From positions 1 to 32,736 of the forward strand of contig DXCO01000039.1 of NCBI GenBank assembly GCA_019115945.1: a stretch of 32,736 bases of DNA. Reading direction: 5' to 3'. The notes beneath the pieces were generated by a model that ran no database searches, was not told where the DNA came from, and saw only the letters and a program-made list of their open reading frames with translations. Of this stretch, positions 14,401 through 21,894 are shown piece by piece. Made by a program: the position numbers and the translations under genes. Within the stretch, counting starts at the first letter, position 1. Every line of letters begins with the position of its first letter. This DNA comes from Candidatus Borkfalkia excrementavium (GTDB lineage Bacteria; Bacillota; Clostridia; Christensenellales; Borkfalkiaceae).

Positions 14401-15363
14401 ATGTCATTTTATATTGCGGGCACGGGAAGCGCGCTTCCCGAAAAAGTTGTTTCCAACGACGATCTTGCCCAATTTCTCGATACATCCGACGAGTGGATCT
14501 ATACCCGTACGGGCATCAAACGCCGCCATGTGCTGACGGACGAACGGCTTGCGGATCTTGCAATCTTGTCAGCAAAGCGTGCGCTGGAAGACGCGCAGGT
14601 CTCGGCGGATGAGGTCGGGCTGATCCTCTGCGCCACCATGCGCGGCGATACGTTCACGCCGTCGTTGGCGTGCGCGATCGGCGAAGCGATCGGTTCGCAC
14701 GCGCCCGCGTTCGATCTGAATGCCGCATGCGTCGGCGCGCTCTACTGTATGGAGGTTGCGGACGCCTTTATTTCGACGGGCAGGGCGGATACCGTGCTGA
14801 TCGTCGGCGCGGAGGCGATGAGCAAACTTGTCGACTGGGAAGACAGGGCAAGTTGCGTCCTGTTCGGAGACGGCTCGGGCGCGATGGTCCTGAAAAAGGG
14901 AACGGGCAGGCTTTCCGCGATCCTTTCCACCGATCCGGATACGCATACCATCCGTATGCCGAATATAGAGGGGATCAACAGCCCTTACAACAAAAACCCG
15001 CAGGAAAAACTTGCCATGCACATGGACGGCGGCGAAGTGTATAAATTTGCCGTGAACGCCATGGGCCACTGCATCGAAGAGGTCTGCCGCCGCGCAAATC
15101 TTACGCCCGCGGAGATTGATTGGTATCTGCCGCACCAGGCGAATGCGCGCATCATCGAGGCGAGCCGCAAAAAGTTCAAGATCGACAAGAGCAAAGTTCT
15201 TCTGAATATTTCCGAGTACGGCAATATGAGCGCGACGTCCGTCGTCGTCCTTTTGGACGAATACGCCAGAAAGGGAACGTTCAAGAAGGGAGACAGACTT
15301 CTGTTCGTCGCTTTCGGCGGCGGGCTTACGAGCGGCGCCGTGATCGTCGAATGGAACAAATAA
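14401..15363 (+). CDS. fabH: 3-oxoacyl-ACP synthase III
   Basis: This initiates fatty-acid synthesis by condensing acyl-CoA (acetyl or branched) with malonyl-ACP. It has 320 residues in the thiolase fold. The catalytic triad is visible as Cys110 in DLNAACVGALY, the His of LPHQANARII (near 246) and the Asn of SEYGNMSATS (near 276). The N-terminal LPEKVVSNDDLAQFLDTSDEWIYTRTGI is the family signature, including the CoA-binding Trp32. The closing FVAFGGGLTSGAVIVEW is intact. It is the first gene of the operon. Whether it prefers acetyl- or branched-chain primers cannot be read from the sequence. Confidence 0.96.
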   Translation: MSFYIAGTGSALPEKVVSNDDLAQFLDTSDEWIYTRTGIKRRHVLTDERLADLAILSAKRALEDAQVSADEVGLILCATMRGDTFTPSLACAIGEAIGSHAPAFDLNAACVGALYCMEVADAFISTGRADTVLIVGAEAMSKLVDWEDRASCVLFGDGSGAMVLKKGTGRLSAILSTDPDTHTIRMPNIEGINSPYNKNPQEKLAMHMDGGEVYKFAVNAMGHCIEEVCRRANLTPAEIDWYLPHQANARIIEASRKKFKIDKSKVLLNISEYGNMSATSVVVLLDEYARKGTFKKGDRLLFVAFGGGLTSGAVIVEWNK

Positions 15364-15417
15364 TATCGAACACACTGAATAGAGATATATAAAAAATTGA
15401 AAAGGAGAAACAAAATT

Positions 15418-15645
15418 ATGGAAACATTGGAAAAATTGAAGGAAATTCTCAGCGAGTGCAAGGGCGAAGACCTCGATATCACGCCCGAAACCACATTTGA
15501 CGAACTCGATTTCGACTCCCTCGACAAAGTGGATATCGTCATGCAGATCGAAGAGGCGTACGACATCTCTTTGGGCGACAACATGCAGCTTTCCACCGTG
15601 GGCGAACTCGTCGCGAAGATCGACGAAGCGGTCGCGAATAAGTAA
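15418..15645 (+). CDS. acpP: Acyl carrier protein
   Basis: This small acidic carrier holds growing acyl chains on 4'-phosphopantetheine. It has 75 residues from ATG 15418, which has AAAGGAG about ten bases upstream; a TTG at 15397 lies before the ribosome site and is discarded. Ser34 in ELDFDSLDKVDIVMQIEE is the attachment serine. The four-helix layout and acidic helix 2 are typical. The E. coli DSLD motif is conserved exactly. It sits between fabH and fabK, as in many Clostridia and Streptococcus fab operons. Confidence 0.96.
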   Translation: METLEKLKEILSECKGEDLDITPETTFDELDFDSLDKVDIVMQIEEAYDISLGDNMQLSTVGELVAKIDEAVANK

Positions 15646-15666
15646 TCGAAAGTTTCGGGCATAAGT

Positions 15667-16608
15667 ATGCAGACGAAACTGACGAAACTGCTCGGTATCG
15701 AGCACCCGATCATTCAGGGCGGAATGGCGTGGATCGCGGACGCTTCCCTGGCGAGCGCTGTATCCAACGCGGGCGGTCTTGGCATCATTTCCGCCATGAA
15801 CGCCGACGCCGATTGGGTCAGAAACGAAATAAAAAAATGCCGCACGCTGACGGATAAGCCGTTCGGCGTGAATATCATGCTCATGAGCCCTCATGTCGAA
15901 GAGGTCGCCAAGATGGTCGCCGAAGAAAAGGTTCCCGTCGTCACGACGGGTGCGGGCAATCCGTCGCGCTTCGTCAAGGCGTGGAAAGAGGCGGGGATCG
16001 TCATCATCCCCGTCGTGGCGAGCACGGCGCTTGCAAAAATGGTCGAGCGCGCGGGCGTGGACGCTGTGATCGCCGAGGGCGGCGAGAGCGGCGGACACGT
16101 GGGCGATCTTACCACGATGGCGCTCGTGCCGCAGGTCGTCGACGCCGTCAAGATCCCCGTCATCGCGGCGGGCGGCATCGGAGACGGCAGAGGCGTCGTC
16201 GCCGCGTTCGCGTTGGGCGCCTGCGGCGTACAGATGGGCACGCGCTTTCTCGTTGCGGACGAATGCACCGTATCTGAAGAATACAAAAAGAAGGTGCTTG
16301 CCGCAAAGGATATTTCGACCATGGTCACGGGCAGACGGCTCGGCCATCCCGTCCGCGCCATCAAAAACGCATACATGAACAATTACGCCAAATTGGAGGC
16401 GGATTCCAATGTACCCGACGAAACGCTGGAGCAGTTCGGCGTGGGTTCGCTTCGAAAGGCGGCCAAAGAGGGCAATGCGGACGAGGGCTGCTTCCTTGCG
16501 GGGCAGATCGCCGGCATGGTCAGCAAACGCCAGAGCGCAAAGGAGATCGTCGGCGAAGTCATGGCGCAGGCGGATAAGATGATGGAGGGCGTGCAGTGGG
16601 ACGTGTAG
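15667..16608 (+). CDS. fabK: Enoyl-ACP reductase II (FMN)
   Basis: This reduces trans-2-enoyl-ACP in the last step of each elongation cycle. It has 313 residues and is an FMN TIM-barrel enzyme related to nitronate monooxygenase. IIQGGMAWIADASLASAVSNAGGLGII opens the barrel. AEGGESGGHVGD carries the catalytic His and phosphate-binding glycines, followed by VIAAGGIGDGRGV and GVQMGTRFL. Family context (fabH-acpP-fabK-fabD) makes FabK far more likely than nitronate monooxygenase. FabK is triclosan-tolerant, unlike FabI, which is absent from the window. The ribosome site is weak, so translation may be coupled to acpP 21 nt upstream. It ends in TAG. Confidence 0.94.
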   Translation: MQTKLTKLLGIEHPIIQGGMAWIADASLASAVSNAGGLGIISAMNADADWVRNEIKKCRTLTDKPFGVNIMLMSPHVEEVAKMVAEEKVPVVTTGAGNPSRFVKAWKEAGIVIIPVVASTALAKMVERAGVDAVIAEGGESGGHVGDLTTMALVPQVVDAVKIPVIAAGGIGDGRGVVAAFALGACGVQMGTRFLVADECTVSEEYKKKVLAAKDISTMVTGRRLGHPVRAIKNAYMNNYAKLEADSNVPDETLEQFGVGSLRKAAKEGNADEGCFLAGQIAGMVSKRQSAKEIVGEVMAQADKMMEGVQWDV

Positions 16609-17432
16609 CCTTCCTATTTGCCGGTCAGGGCGCGCAGGTGCCCGGCATGGCGGGAGACGTCGCACATCTCCCCAAGGTAAAAAAACTGTTCGATCTTGCC
16701 GACGGCATCCGCCCCGGCATTGTCGATAAAATGCTTTCGGGCACGCAGGAAGAGTTGAACAGAACGCTCCTGACGCAGCCGACGATGTTTTTGGCAGACC
16801 TCGCCTACGCATACGCGAAGGAAGAGGAGTTTGGCGCGCCCGAGTGCGTATGCGGGTTCTCCGTGGGCGAAGTGCCCGCGCTCTGTTTTGCGGGAGCATT
16901 GTCCGAAAAAGACGCCTTTTCCGCGATCGTAAAACGCGCGGAACTGATGGAGGCGTACACACAGCGCGTACAGGGCTGCATGATCGCCGTGGTCAAACTG
17001 CCGCGCGATCAGGTCGAAGCGCTGTGCGACGGCGTTTCTTCCCACCCCGCGAACTATAACGGCGCGTTGCAGACGGTCGTGGCCTGCCGCGCGAGCGCGG
17101 AGCAGGAATTTACGGAAAAAGTCAAGGCCGCGGGCGGCAGAGCGATGAAACTTCGCGTATCGGGCATGTTCCATTGCCCCGAACTTGCGCCCGAAGCGGA
17201 AGAATTTGAAAAATATCTGCGCACGCTCGAATTCGGCAGCCCGCGTATGGACGTATACGCCAACCTGACCGCAAAGCCGTACGAAGGAGATTTTGCATCG
17301 ACGCTCGCAATGCAGATGCGTTCGCCCGTCCGCTTTACGGAGACGGTCGCGGCGATGAAAACGCGCGGGATCGACACCTTTGTCGAAGTCGGGCCGGGCA
17401 AAGTCCTGACGGGGCTGGTACAGAGAGGATAA
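16596..17432 (+). CDS. fabD: Malonyl-CoA:ACP transacylase
   Basis: This transfers malonyl from CoA to ACP. It has 278 residues from GTG 16596, overlapping fabK by 13 nt, which implies translational coupling. The oxyanion loop FAGQGAQVPGM opens the protein. The catalytic Ser89 lies in CGFSVGEVPAL, where the usual GHSLGE is changed to GFS. The catalytic His is in MFHCPEL (near 189), and KRAELM stands where RG-x-x-M is common. FVEVGPGKVLTGL closes the fold. At 278 residues it is about 30 shorter than E. coli FabD, mainly through loops. All catalytic residues remain. Confidence 0.93.
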   Translation: MGRVAFLFAGQGAQVPGMAGDVAHLPKVKKLFDLADGIRPGIVDKMLSGTQEELNRTLLTQPTMFLADLAYAYAKEEEFGAPECVCGFSVGEVPALCFAGALSEKDAFSAIVKRAELMEAYTQRVQGCMIAVVKLPRDQVEALCDGVSSHPANYNGALQTVVACRASAEQEFTEKVKAAGGRAMKLRVSGMFHCPELAPEAEEFEKYLRTLEFGSPRMDVYANLTAKPYEGDFASTLAMQMRSPVRFTETVAAMKTRGIDTFVEVGPGKVLTGLVQRG

Positions 17433-17738
17433 CCGATTCGCGAAAAAGGGTTAAGCGAATAAAACTTTTTCGCGGAATTGAGGACTGCCCCGGGTACGCG
17501 GCAAAACCGCTGACCGCCGGAGTTTTCCTCTCCGTGCAATATTTCAGTGCATGTTTATTGTTGAATTTGCGCGGCTTCACCTTTTCTGCAAAAGCAAAAG
17601 TATTTGCAAATGAGGGTGCGCTGACGCAAAAGCGCCCCAAGTTGCCGCAACGGGTTATCCGCTTTTGCATAAATATCCGCATGCGGCCGCTTCACAAAAT
17701 CGGCAGGTTGCCGGGATTTTCGTGAATAAGGAGTTTTT
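17433..17738 (+). other. 306-nt structured gap between fabD and fabG
   Basis: No gene is visible. There are three stem systems. The first is TTCGCGAAAAAG/CTTTTTCGCGGAA (17437-17448/17465-17477). The second is a nested pair, outer TGCAAAAGC/GCTTTTGCA (17587-17595/17661-17669) and inner GGGTGCGCT/AGCGCCCC (17614-17622/17631-17638). The third, at 17692-17725, abuts the fabG ribosome site. None has a terminator T-run and no strong promoter was found. Other junctions in the operon are 5 to about 130 nt, so this insert is exceptional and may be a regulatory RNA element or a small repeat insertion. Confidence 0.5.
17692..17725 (+). promoter_or_regulatory. SD-adjoining hairpin before fabG
   Basis: TCAC-AAAATC-GGCA, loop GGT, TGCC-(GG)-GATTTT-(C)-GTGA forms a long stem ending two bases before the AAGGAG ribosome site at 17728. 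Its apex and base resemble the hairpin before fabF. Confidence 0.5.
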
Positions 17739-18476
17739 ATGGATAAAAGAGTCGCCCTGATTACGGGCGCGGGGAGAGGCATCGGAGCAAAGATCGCGCT
17801 TGCCCTCGCCGCAGACAATACGGATATTGCAGTCGTGGATTACGGCGAAGAATCCGCCGCGAAAGAGACGCTTGACGCGCTTGCGGCGGCGGGCGTCACG
17901 GCGCGCTATTACCGCTGCGACGTTTCCGATTTTTCCGCGACGAAAGAGGTCGTGGACCAGATTCTGAAAGATTTCGGCAGGATCGATATACTCGTCAACA
18001 ACGCGGGCATCACCGCGGATAAACTGATCATGCGCATGGACGAGGCGGATTGGGACAGAGTGCTGTCCATCAATCTGAAGGGCTGTTTCAATATGATCAA
18101 GCACGTTACCCCGTTTATGATGCGCAAGCGGTTCGGCAGGATCGTATCCGTCAGTTCCGTCGTGGGGCTGATGGGCAATGCGGGGCAGGCGAATTACGCC
18201 GCTTCCAAAGCGGGCATCGTGGGGCTGACGAAATCCGTCGCCAAAGAATTCGGTTCCCGCAACATTACGGCAAACGCCGTCGCGCCCGGGTTCATCCGCA
18301 CCGCCATGACGGATGCGCTCACGGAAGAACAGAAAAAAGAAATGTATAAACTTATTCCGCTCGGCTCTCTCGGCGAGACGGACGACGTCGCAAACGCGGT
18401 CAGGTTTCTCGTTTCCGATGCGGCCCGCTATATCACGGGCGTCGTTCTCAAAGTGGACGGCGGGATGTATATATAA
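17739..18476 (+). CDS. fabG: 3-oxoacyl-ACP reductase
   Basis: This NADPH-dependent reductase converts 3-oxoacyl-ACP to 3-hydroxyacyl-ACP. It has 245 residues in the short-chain dehydrogenase fold. The cofactor loop TGAGRGIG is at 9-16, CDVSD and NNAG (NNAGITADKLIMRM) follow, and the catalytic Ser-Tyr-Lys is in SVSSVVGLMGNAGQANYAASKAG (near 139, 152 and 156). NAVAPGFIRTAMTDAL is the FabG substrate loop and the end, GVVLKVDGGMYI, is canonical. AAGGAG precedes the ATG by five bases. Position between fabD and fabF confirms the assignment over generic SDR enzymes. Confidence 0.96.
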   Translation: MDKRVALITGAGRGIGAKIALALAADNTDIAVVDYGEESAAKETLDALAAAGVTARYYRCDVSDFSATKEVVDQILKDFGRIDILVNNAGITADKLIMRMDEADWDRVLSINLKGCFNMIKHVTPFMMRKRFGRIVSVSSVVGLMGNAGQANYAASKAGIVGLTKSVAKEFGSRNITANAVAPGFIRTAMTDALTEEQKKEMYKLIPLGSLGETDDVANAVRFLVSDAARYITGVVLKVDGGMYI

Positions 18477-18546
18477 GCAGACCGGACGAAATTTCCGAAC
18501 GGGATGAAAGGCGGCCGCAGGGCGCTGTTTCAAGGCGTCTGAAGAT

Positions 18547-18585
18547 CACGGAAAACAGGGAACGGCGGTTGCCGTCTCTTCCGTG
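18547..18585 (+). promoter_or_regulatory. SD-adjoining hairpin before fabF
   Basis: The outer stem CACGGAA/TTCCGTG (18547-18553/18579-18585) and inner stem ACGGC/GCCGT (18562-18566/18571-18575) sit just before the AGAGGAG ribosome site. From the GGCGGTTGCC apex through the start codon the sequence resembles the fabG leader. Confidence 0.5.
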
Positions 18586-18602
18586 AAAAAAGAGGAGTTT
18601 TT

Positions 18603-19835
18603 ATGAATAGAAGAGTTGTTGTAACGGGGCTCGGTGCGGTAACGCCGCTCGGGAACGACGTGAAAACCACTTGGGAAAATATGGTCCGGGGCGTCAACGG
18701 GATCGATACGGTCACGAAATTCGACGCTTCCGAATATAAATGCACTTTTGCGGGCGAGGTGCGCGGATTCGATCCCGTGCTGTATATGCCCAAGGGCGAA
18801 GTGCGCAAAAGCGATCTGTATACCCAATACGCGCTCGCCGCGGCGGCGCAGGCGTACGATGACAGCGGTTTTACGATCGACACGATCGCGCCCGAAAGAT
18901 TCGGCGTTTATATCGGTTCGGGGATCGGCGGCATACAGACGCTGATCACCGAGCACGAAAAATTTATGGAGAAGGGCCCCGGCAGGGTCTCTCCCTTCTT
19001 CGTTCCCATGATGATCTCCAATATGGCGTCGGGTACGGTCGCCGTCAAATACAACGCGCAGGGGCCGAACGTCGGCATCGTGACCGCCTGTGCGACCTCT
19101 ACCAACAGCATCGGCGAGGCGTTCCGCGCGATCAAACACGGTTATGCGGACGCCATGCTCGCGGGCGGCAGCGAAGCGGCGATCACGCCCATGTGTTTTG
19201 CGGGATTTATCAGTTGTCAGGCCCTTTCGCAGGCTGCGGATAAAGACCGCGCGTCCATTCCTTTCGACAAAGAGCGCAGCGGTTTTGTCATGGGCGAAGG
19301 CGGAGCGGTCATGATGCTGGAAGAATACGAACACGCGAAAGCGCGCGGGGCAAAGATCTATGCGGAGATCGTCGGCTACGGCTGCACGAACGACGCATAT
19401 CATATGACCGCGCCCAATCCCGAAGCGATCGCGTCTTCCCGCGCCGTCGAACTTGCGGCGAAGGAAGGACAGGTCGACGTATCGAAGGGCGTGTACGTCA
19501 ATGCGCACGGCACGGGAACCCCCCTGAACGATAAGACGGAAACGCTCGCGCTCAAGCGCGCATTCGGGCAGGACGCTTATAAACTGCACGTCTCTTCCAC
19601 CAAGTCCATGACGGGGCATATGCTGGGAGCCGCGGGCGGCGTCGAGGCGATCGCGTCCGTTCTCGCCCTGTGCGACGGCGTGATCCCGCCCACCATCAAT
19701 TACAAGGTCAAAGACGAGGAATGCGACCTCGACATCACCCCCAATCAGGCGCGCGAGGCGGACGTCGCGTTTGCGCTGTCCACGTCGCTCGGGTTCGGGG
19801 GGCATAACGGCTGTCTCGCATTCCGAAAAATATAA
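18603..19835 (+). CDS. fabF: 3-oxoacyl-ACP synthase II
   Basis: This is the elongating condensing enzyme, joining malonyl-ACP to the acyl chain. It has 410 residues. The Cys-His-His triad is in VTACATSTNSIGEA (Cys near 163), VNAHGTGTPLNDKTET and KSMTGHMLGAAGG. The opening RRVVVTGLGAVTPLGND and closing STSLGFGGHNGCLAFRK are standard for FabF, not FabB. The length is normal for the family. It is the last gene before a terminator-like hairpin. AGAGGAG lies six bases upstream of the ATG. Confidence 0.96.
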   Translation: MNRRVVVTGLGAVTPLGNDVKTTWENMVRGVNGIDTVTKFDASEYKCTFAGEVRGFDPVLYMPKGEVRKSDLYTQYALAAAAQAYDDSGFTIDTIAPERFGVYIGSGIGGIQTLITEHEKFMEKGPGRVSPFFVPMMISNMASGTVAVKYNAQGPNVGIVTACATSTNSIGEAFRAIKHGYADAMLAGGSEAAITPMCFAGFISCQALSQAADKDRASIPFDKERSGFVMGEGGAVMMLEEYEHAKARGAKIYAEIVGYGCTNDAYHMTAPNPEAIASSRAVELAAKEGQVDVSKGVYVNAHGTGTPLNDKTETLALKRAFGQDAYKLHVSSTKSMTGHMLGAAGGVEAIASVLALCDGVIPPTINYKVKDEECDLDITPNQAREADVAFALSTSLGFGGHNGCLAFRKI

Positions 19836-19846
19836 CGGCAAAAACG

Positions 19847-19887
19847 GCGCGTTTGTTATGATAGATCGTAATAAACGTGCTTTTTTG
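19847..19887 (+). terminator. Terminator or attenuator between fabF and accB
   Basis: GCGCGTTTGTTA (19847-19858) pairs with TAATAAACGTGC (19869-19880) in a 12-bp stem containing two G-U pairs, followed by six T. It could end the fab transcript or attenuate read-through into acc. TGTTATGAT within the left arm also resembles an extended -10 (no good -35). Confidence 0.7.
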
Positions 19888-19915
19888 AACGGACGGTCTC
19901 AAAAAGGAGAACGAA

Positions 19916-20362
19916 ATGGAAAAGAAAAAAATTACTGAACTGATAGAAATTTTCAAAGAGAGCGGCCTTTCGTCGATGGAGTTTTCCGAAACGGCGGGGG
20001 ATAAAAGTTTTTCGCTGAAACTGGAAAACGGAGCGGGGCAGCCGATCGCATATTCCCCGCTACCCGTCAGGGAAGCCGTCGCGGAGGCGCCCATTCCCGC
20101 GCCCGAGGACGTGAAGGACTACAACAAATACCGCGATATCCGCTCGCCCATGGTCGGGATTTTTTATGCCGCGCCCAGCCCCGAAGCGGAACCCTTCGTA
20201 AAAGTGGGGCAGAAAGTGAAAAAGGGGGATACCCTCTGCATCATCGAGGCGATGAAACTGATGAACGACGTCGTTGCCGAGGAGAGCGGAGAGATCGTCG
20301 AAATCTGCGCGGAAAACGGCGCCCTGGTCGAGTTCGGTCAGGTACTCTTCAAAATATTCTGA
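19916..20362 (+). CDS. accB: Biotin carboxyl carrier protein of acetyl-CoA carboxylase
   Basis: This carries carboxybiotin between AccC and the AccA-AccD carboxyltransferase. It has 148 residues. The N-terminal helical domain ([23 protein letters not shown]) is followed by a Pro/Ala-rich linker (about 43-66) and the biotinyl domain from 72. Lys114 in [11 protein letters not shown] is the biotin site, and the thumb region [14 protein letters not shown] is present. AAAAAGGAG precedes the ATG by about seven bases. It opens the acc segment directly after a terminator-like stem. Confidence 0.96.
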   Translation: MEKKKITELIEIFKESGLSSMEFSETAGDKSFSLKLENGAGQPIAYSPLPVREAVAEAPIPAPEDVKDYNKYRDIRSPMVGIFYAAPSPEAEPFVKVGQKVKKGDTLCIIEAMKLMNDVVAEESGEIVEICAENGALVEFGQVLFKIF

Positions 20363-20389
20363 CCGTGATCGGGGGAGCATAGGCACCCC

Positions 20390-20407
20390 GCGCCGCGTTT
20401 GCGGCGC
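20390..20407 (+). other. Intercistronic hairpin before accC
   Basis: GCGCCGC-GTTT-GCGGCGC is a perfect 7-bp GC stem in the 70-nt accB-accC gap, without a T-run. A comparable stem (GGCGCG/CGCGCC) lies before accD at about 21816-21836. Confidence 0.5.
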
Positions 20408-20432
20408 AACAGCGGCAAAGGACAGGTAAAAA

Positions 20433-21779
20433 ATGTTCAGCAAAATCCTGATCGCAAACCGCGGAGAGATCGCGGTGCGCATTATCCGCGCCTGCAACGA
20501 AATGGGCATCGAGACGGTGGCCGTCTATTCCGAGGCGGACGCCGAAGCCCTGCACGTGAGCCTTGCGGATGAAAGTTACTGCATAGGACCCGCCCTGTTG
20601 AAGGACAGTTACCTCAACATGACCGCCATCATAGACGTGGCGATCGCGACGGGCTGTCAGGCGATCCACCCCGGATACGGGCTTTTGAGCGAAAATCCGA
20701 GGTTTGCGGAACTGTGCGAAAAGTGCAACATAAAATTTATCGGCCCTCATTTTTCCGTCATTGCGAAAATGGGGGATAAAGACGAGGCCCGGCGCACCAT
20801 GAAGGCGGCGGGCGTGCCCGTCGTTCCCGGGCTTGACGAGATCACGGACGTGGCGGAAGCGAAAAAGTTTGCGTCCGAAATCGGGTATCCCGTCATCATA
20901 AAGGCGAGCGCGGGCGGCGGCGGAAAGGGGATCCGGATCGTCTATAAAGAAGAGGACTTTGAAAGCGCCCTCGAAACGGCCTCGGCCGAGGCAAAAAATG
21001 CCTTCGGCAACGGCAAATGCTATCTTGAAAAATACCTTACCGACGTCAAACACGTAGAAATGCAGATCGTTGCGGACGAACAGGGGAACGTCGTCTGCCT
21101 CGGCGAGCGCGACTGCTCCATGCAGCGCAGGAATCAGAAACTTATCGAAGAGAGCCCGTGCGTCGTTCTCCCGCCCGAAGTGCGCGAGGAGATGATGCGC
21201 TGTGCGGTCCTCGCCGCAAAGGCGGTCAAATACACAAATCTGGGCACCATCGAATTTTTGTTGGATAAGAACAATAAATTCTATTTCATGGAAATGAATA
21301 CCCGTCTGCAGGTGGAGCACCCCGTCACCGAATACGTCACGGGGATCGACGTCGTAAAGTGGCAGATCCGCATCGCCGCGGGGTTGGAATTCAATTTTAA
21401 GCAAGAGGATATCCGCATGCGCGGCTGCGCGATCGAATGCCGCATCAATTCGGAAGACGCGCGCAGCAATTTCCGCCCCAGTTGCGGCAGGATCACCCTT
21501 CTGCACATTCCGGGCGGGCCGTGGGTCCGGTTCGATACCGCCATCTACCAGGATTATATGATCCCTCCCTATTACGACAGCATGATCGGCAAACTGATCG
21601 TGTACGCGCACGACAGGACGGAGGCGATCCGCAAAATGCAGGCGGCGCTGTGCGAACTGGTCATCGAGGGCGTGCAGACGAATGCGGAACTTTCCAGCGA
21701 TATTCTCGCGCAGCCCGAGTTCAAAGACGGTACTTACTGTACGAATTTTTTGGATAAATTCTTAAAAAATTACAAATAA
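20433..21779 (+). CDS. accC: Biotin carboxylase subunit of acetyl-CoA carboxylase
   Basis: This carboxylates the biotin of AccB with bicarbonate and ATP. It has 448 residues in the ATP-grasp fold. The opening FSKILIANRGEIAVRIIRAC and IHPGYGLLSENP are family signatures. The glycine-rich ATP lid SAGGGGKGIRIV lies near residues 160-171, followed by ERDCSMQRRNQKLIEESP and the catalytic region EMNTRLQVEHPVTE. The C-terminal domain contains ARSNFRPSCGRI. The length is standard, and it is free-standing, not fused to BCCP. AGGACAGGT supplies the ribosome site. Confidence 0.96.
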   Translation: MFSKILIANRGEIAVRIIRACNEMGIETVAVYSEADAEALHVSLADESYCIGPALLKDSYLNMTAIIDVAIATGCQAIHPGYGLLSENPRFAELCEKCNIKFIGPHFSVIAKMGDKDEARRTMKAAGVPVVPGLDEITDVAEAKKFASEIGYPVIIKASAGGGGKGIRIVYKEEDFESALETASAEAKNAFGNGKCYLEKYLTDVKHVEMQIVADEQGNVVCLGERDCSMQRRNQKLIEESPCVVLPPEVREEMMRCAVLAAKAVKYTNLGTIEFLLDKNNKFYFMEMNTRLQVEHPVTEYVTGIDVVKWQIRIAAGLEFNFKQEDIRMRGCAIECRINSEDARSNFRPSCGRITLLHIPGGPWVRFDTAIYQDYMIPPYYDSMIGKLIVYAHDRTEAIRKMQAALCELVIEGVQTNAELSSDILAQPEFKDGTYCTNFLDKFLKNYK

Positions 21780-21894
21780 TCGGTTGTCGGCGGGGGTTAT
21801 TGAAAGGCCGCATCCGGCGCGTTTGTTTGCGCGCCGATGTGCCCGTATGCCCGCCGCGTATGCGAAGGTCGTTATGTTTACGGAGTAAACGGAA

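Noticed and set aside
14569-16962. 797-codon minus-strand frame opposite the fab genes
   Set aside because: It is a shadow frame across several real genes, with no start context or family resemblance.
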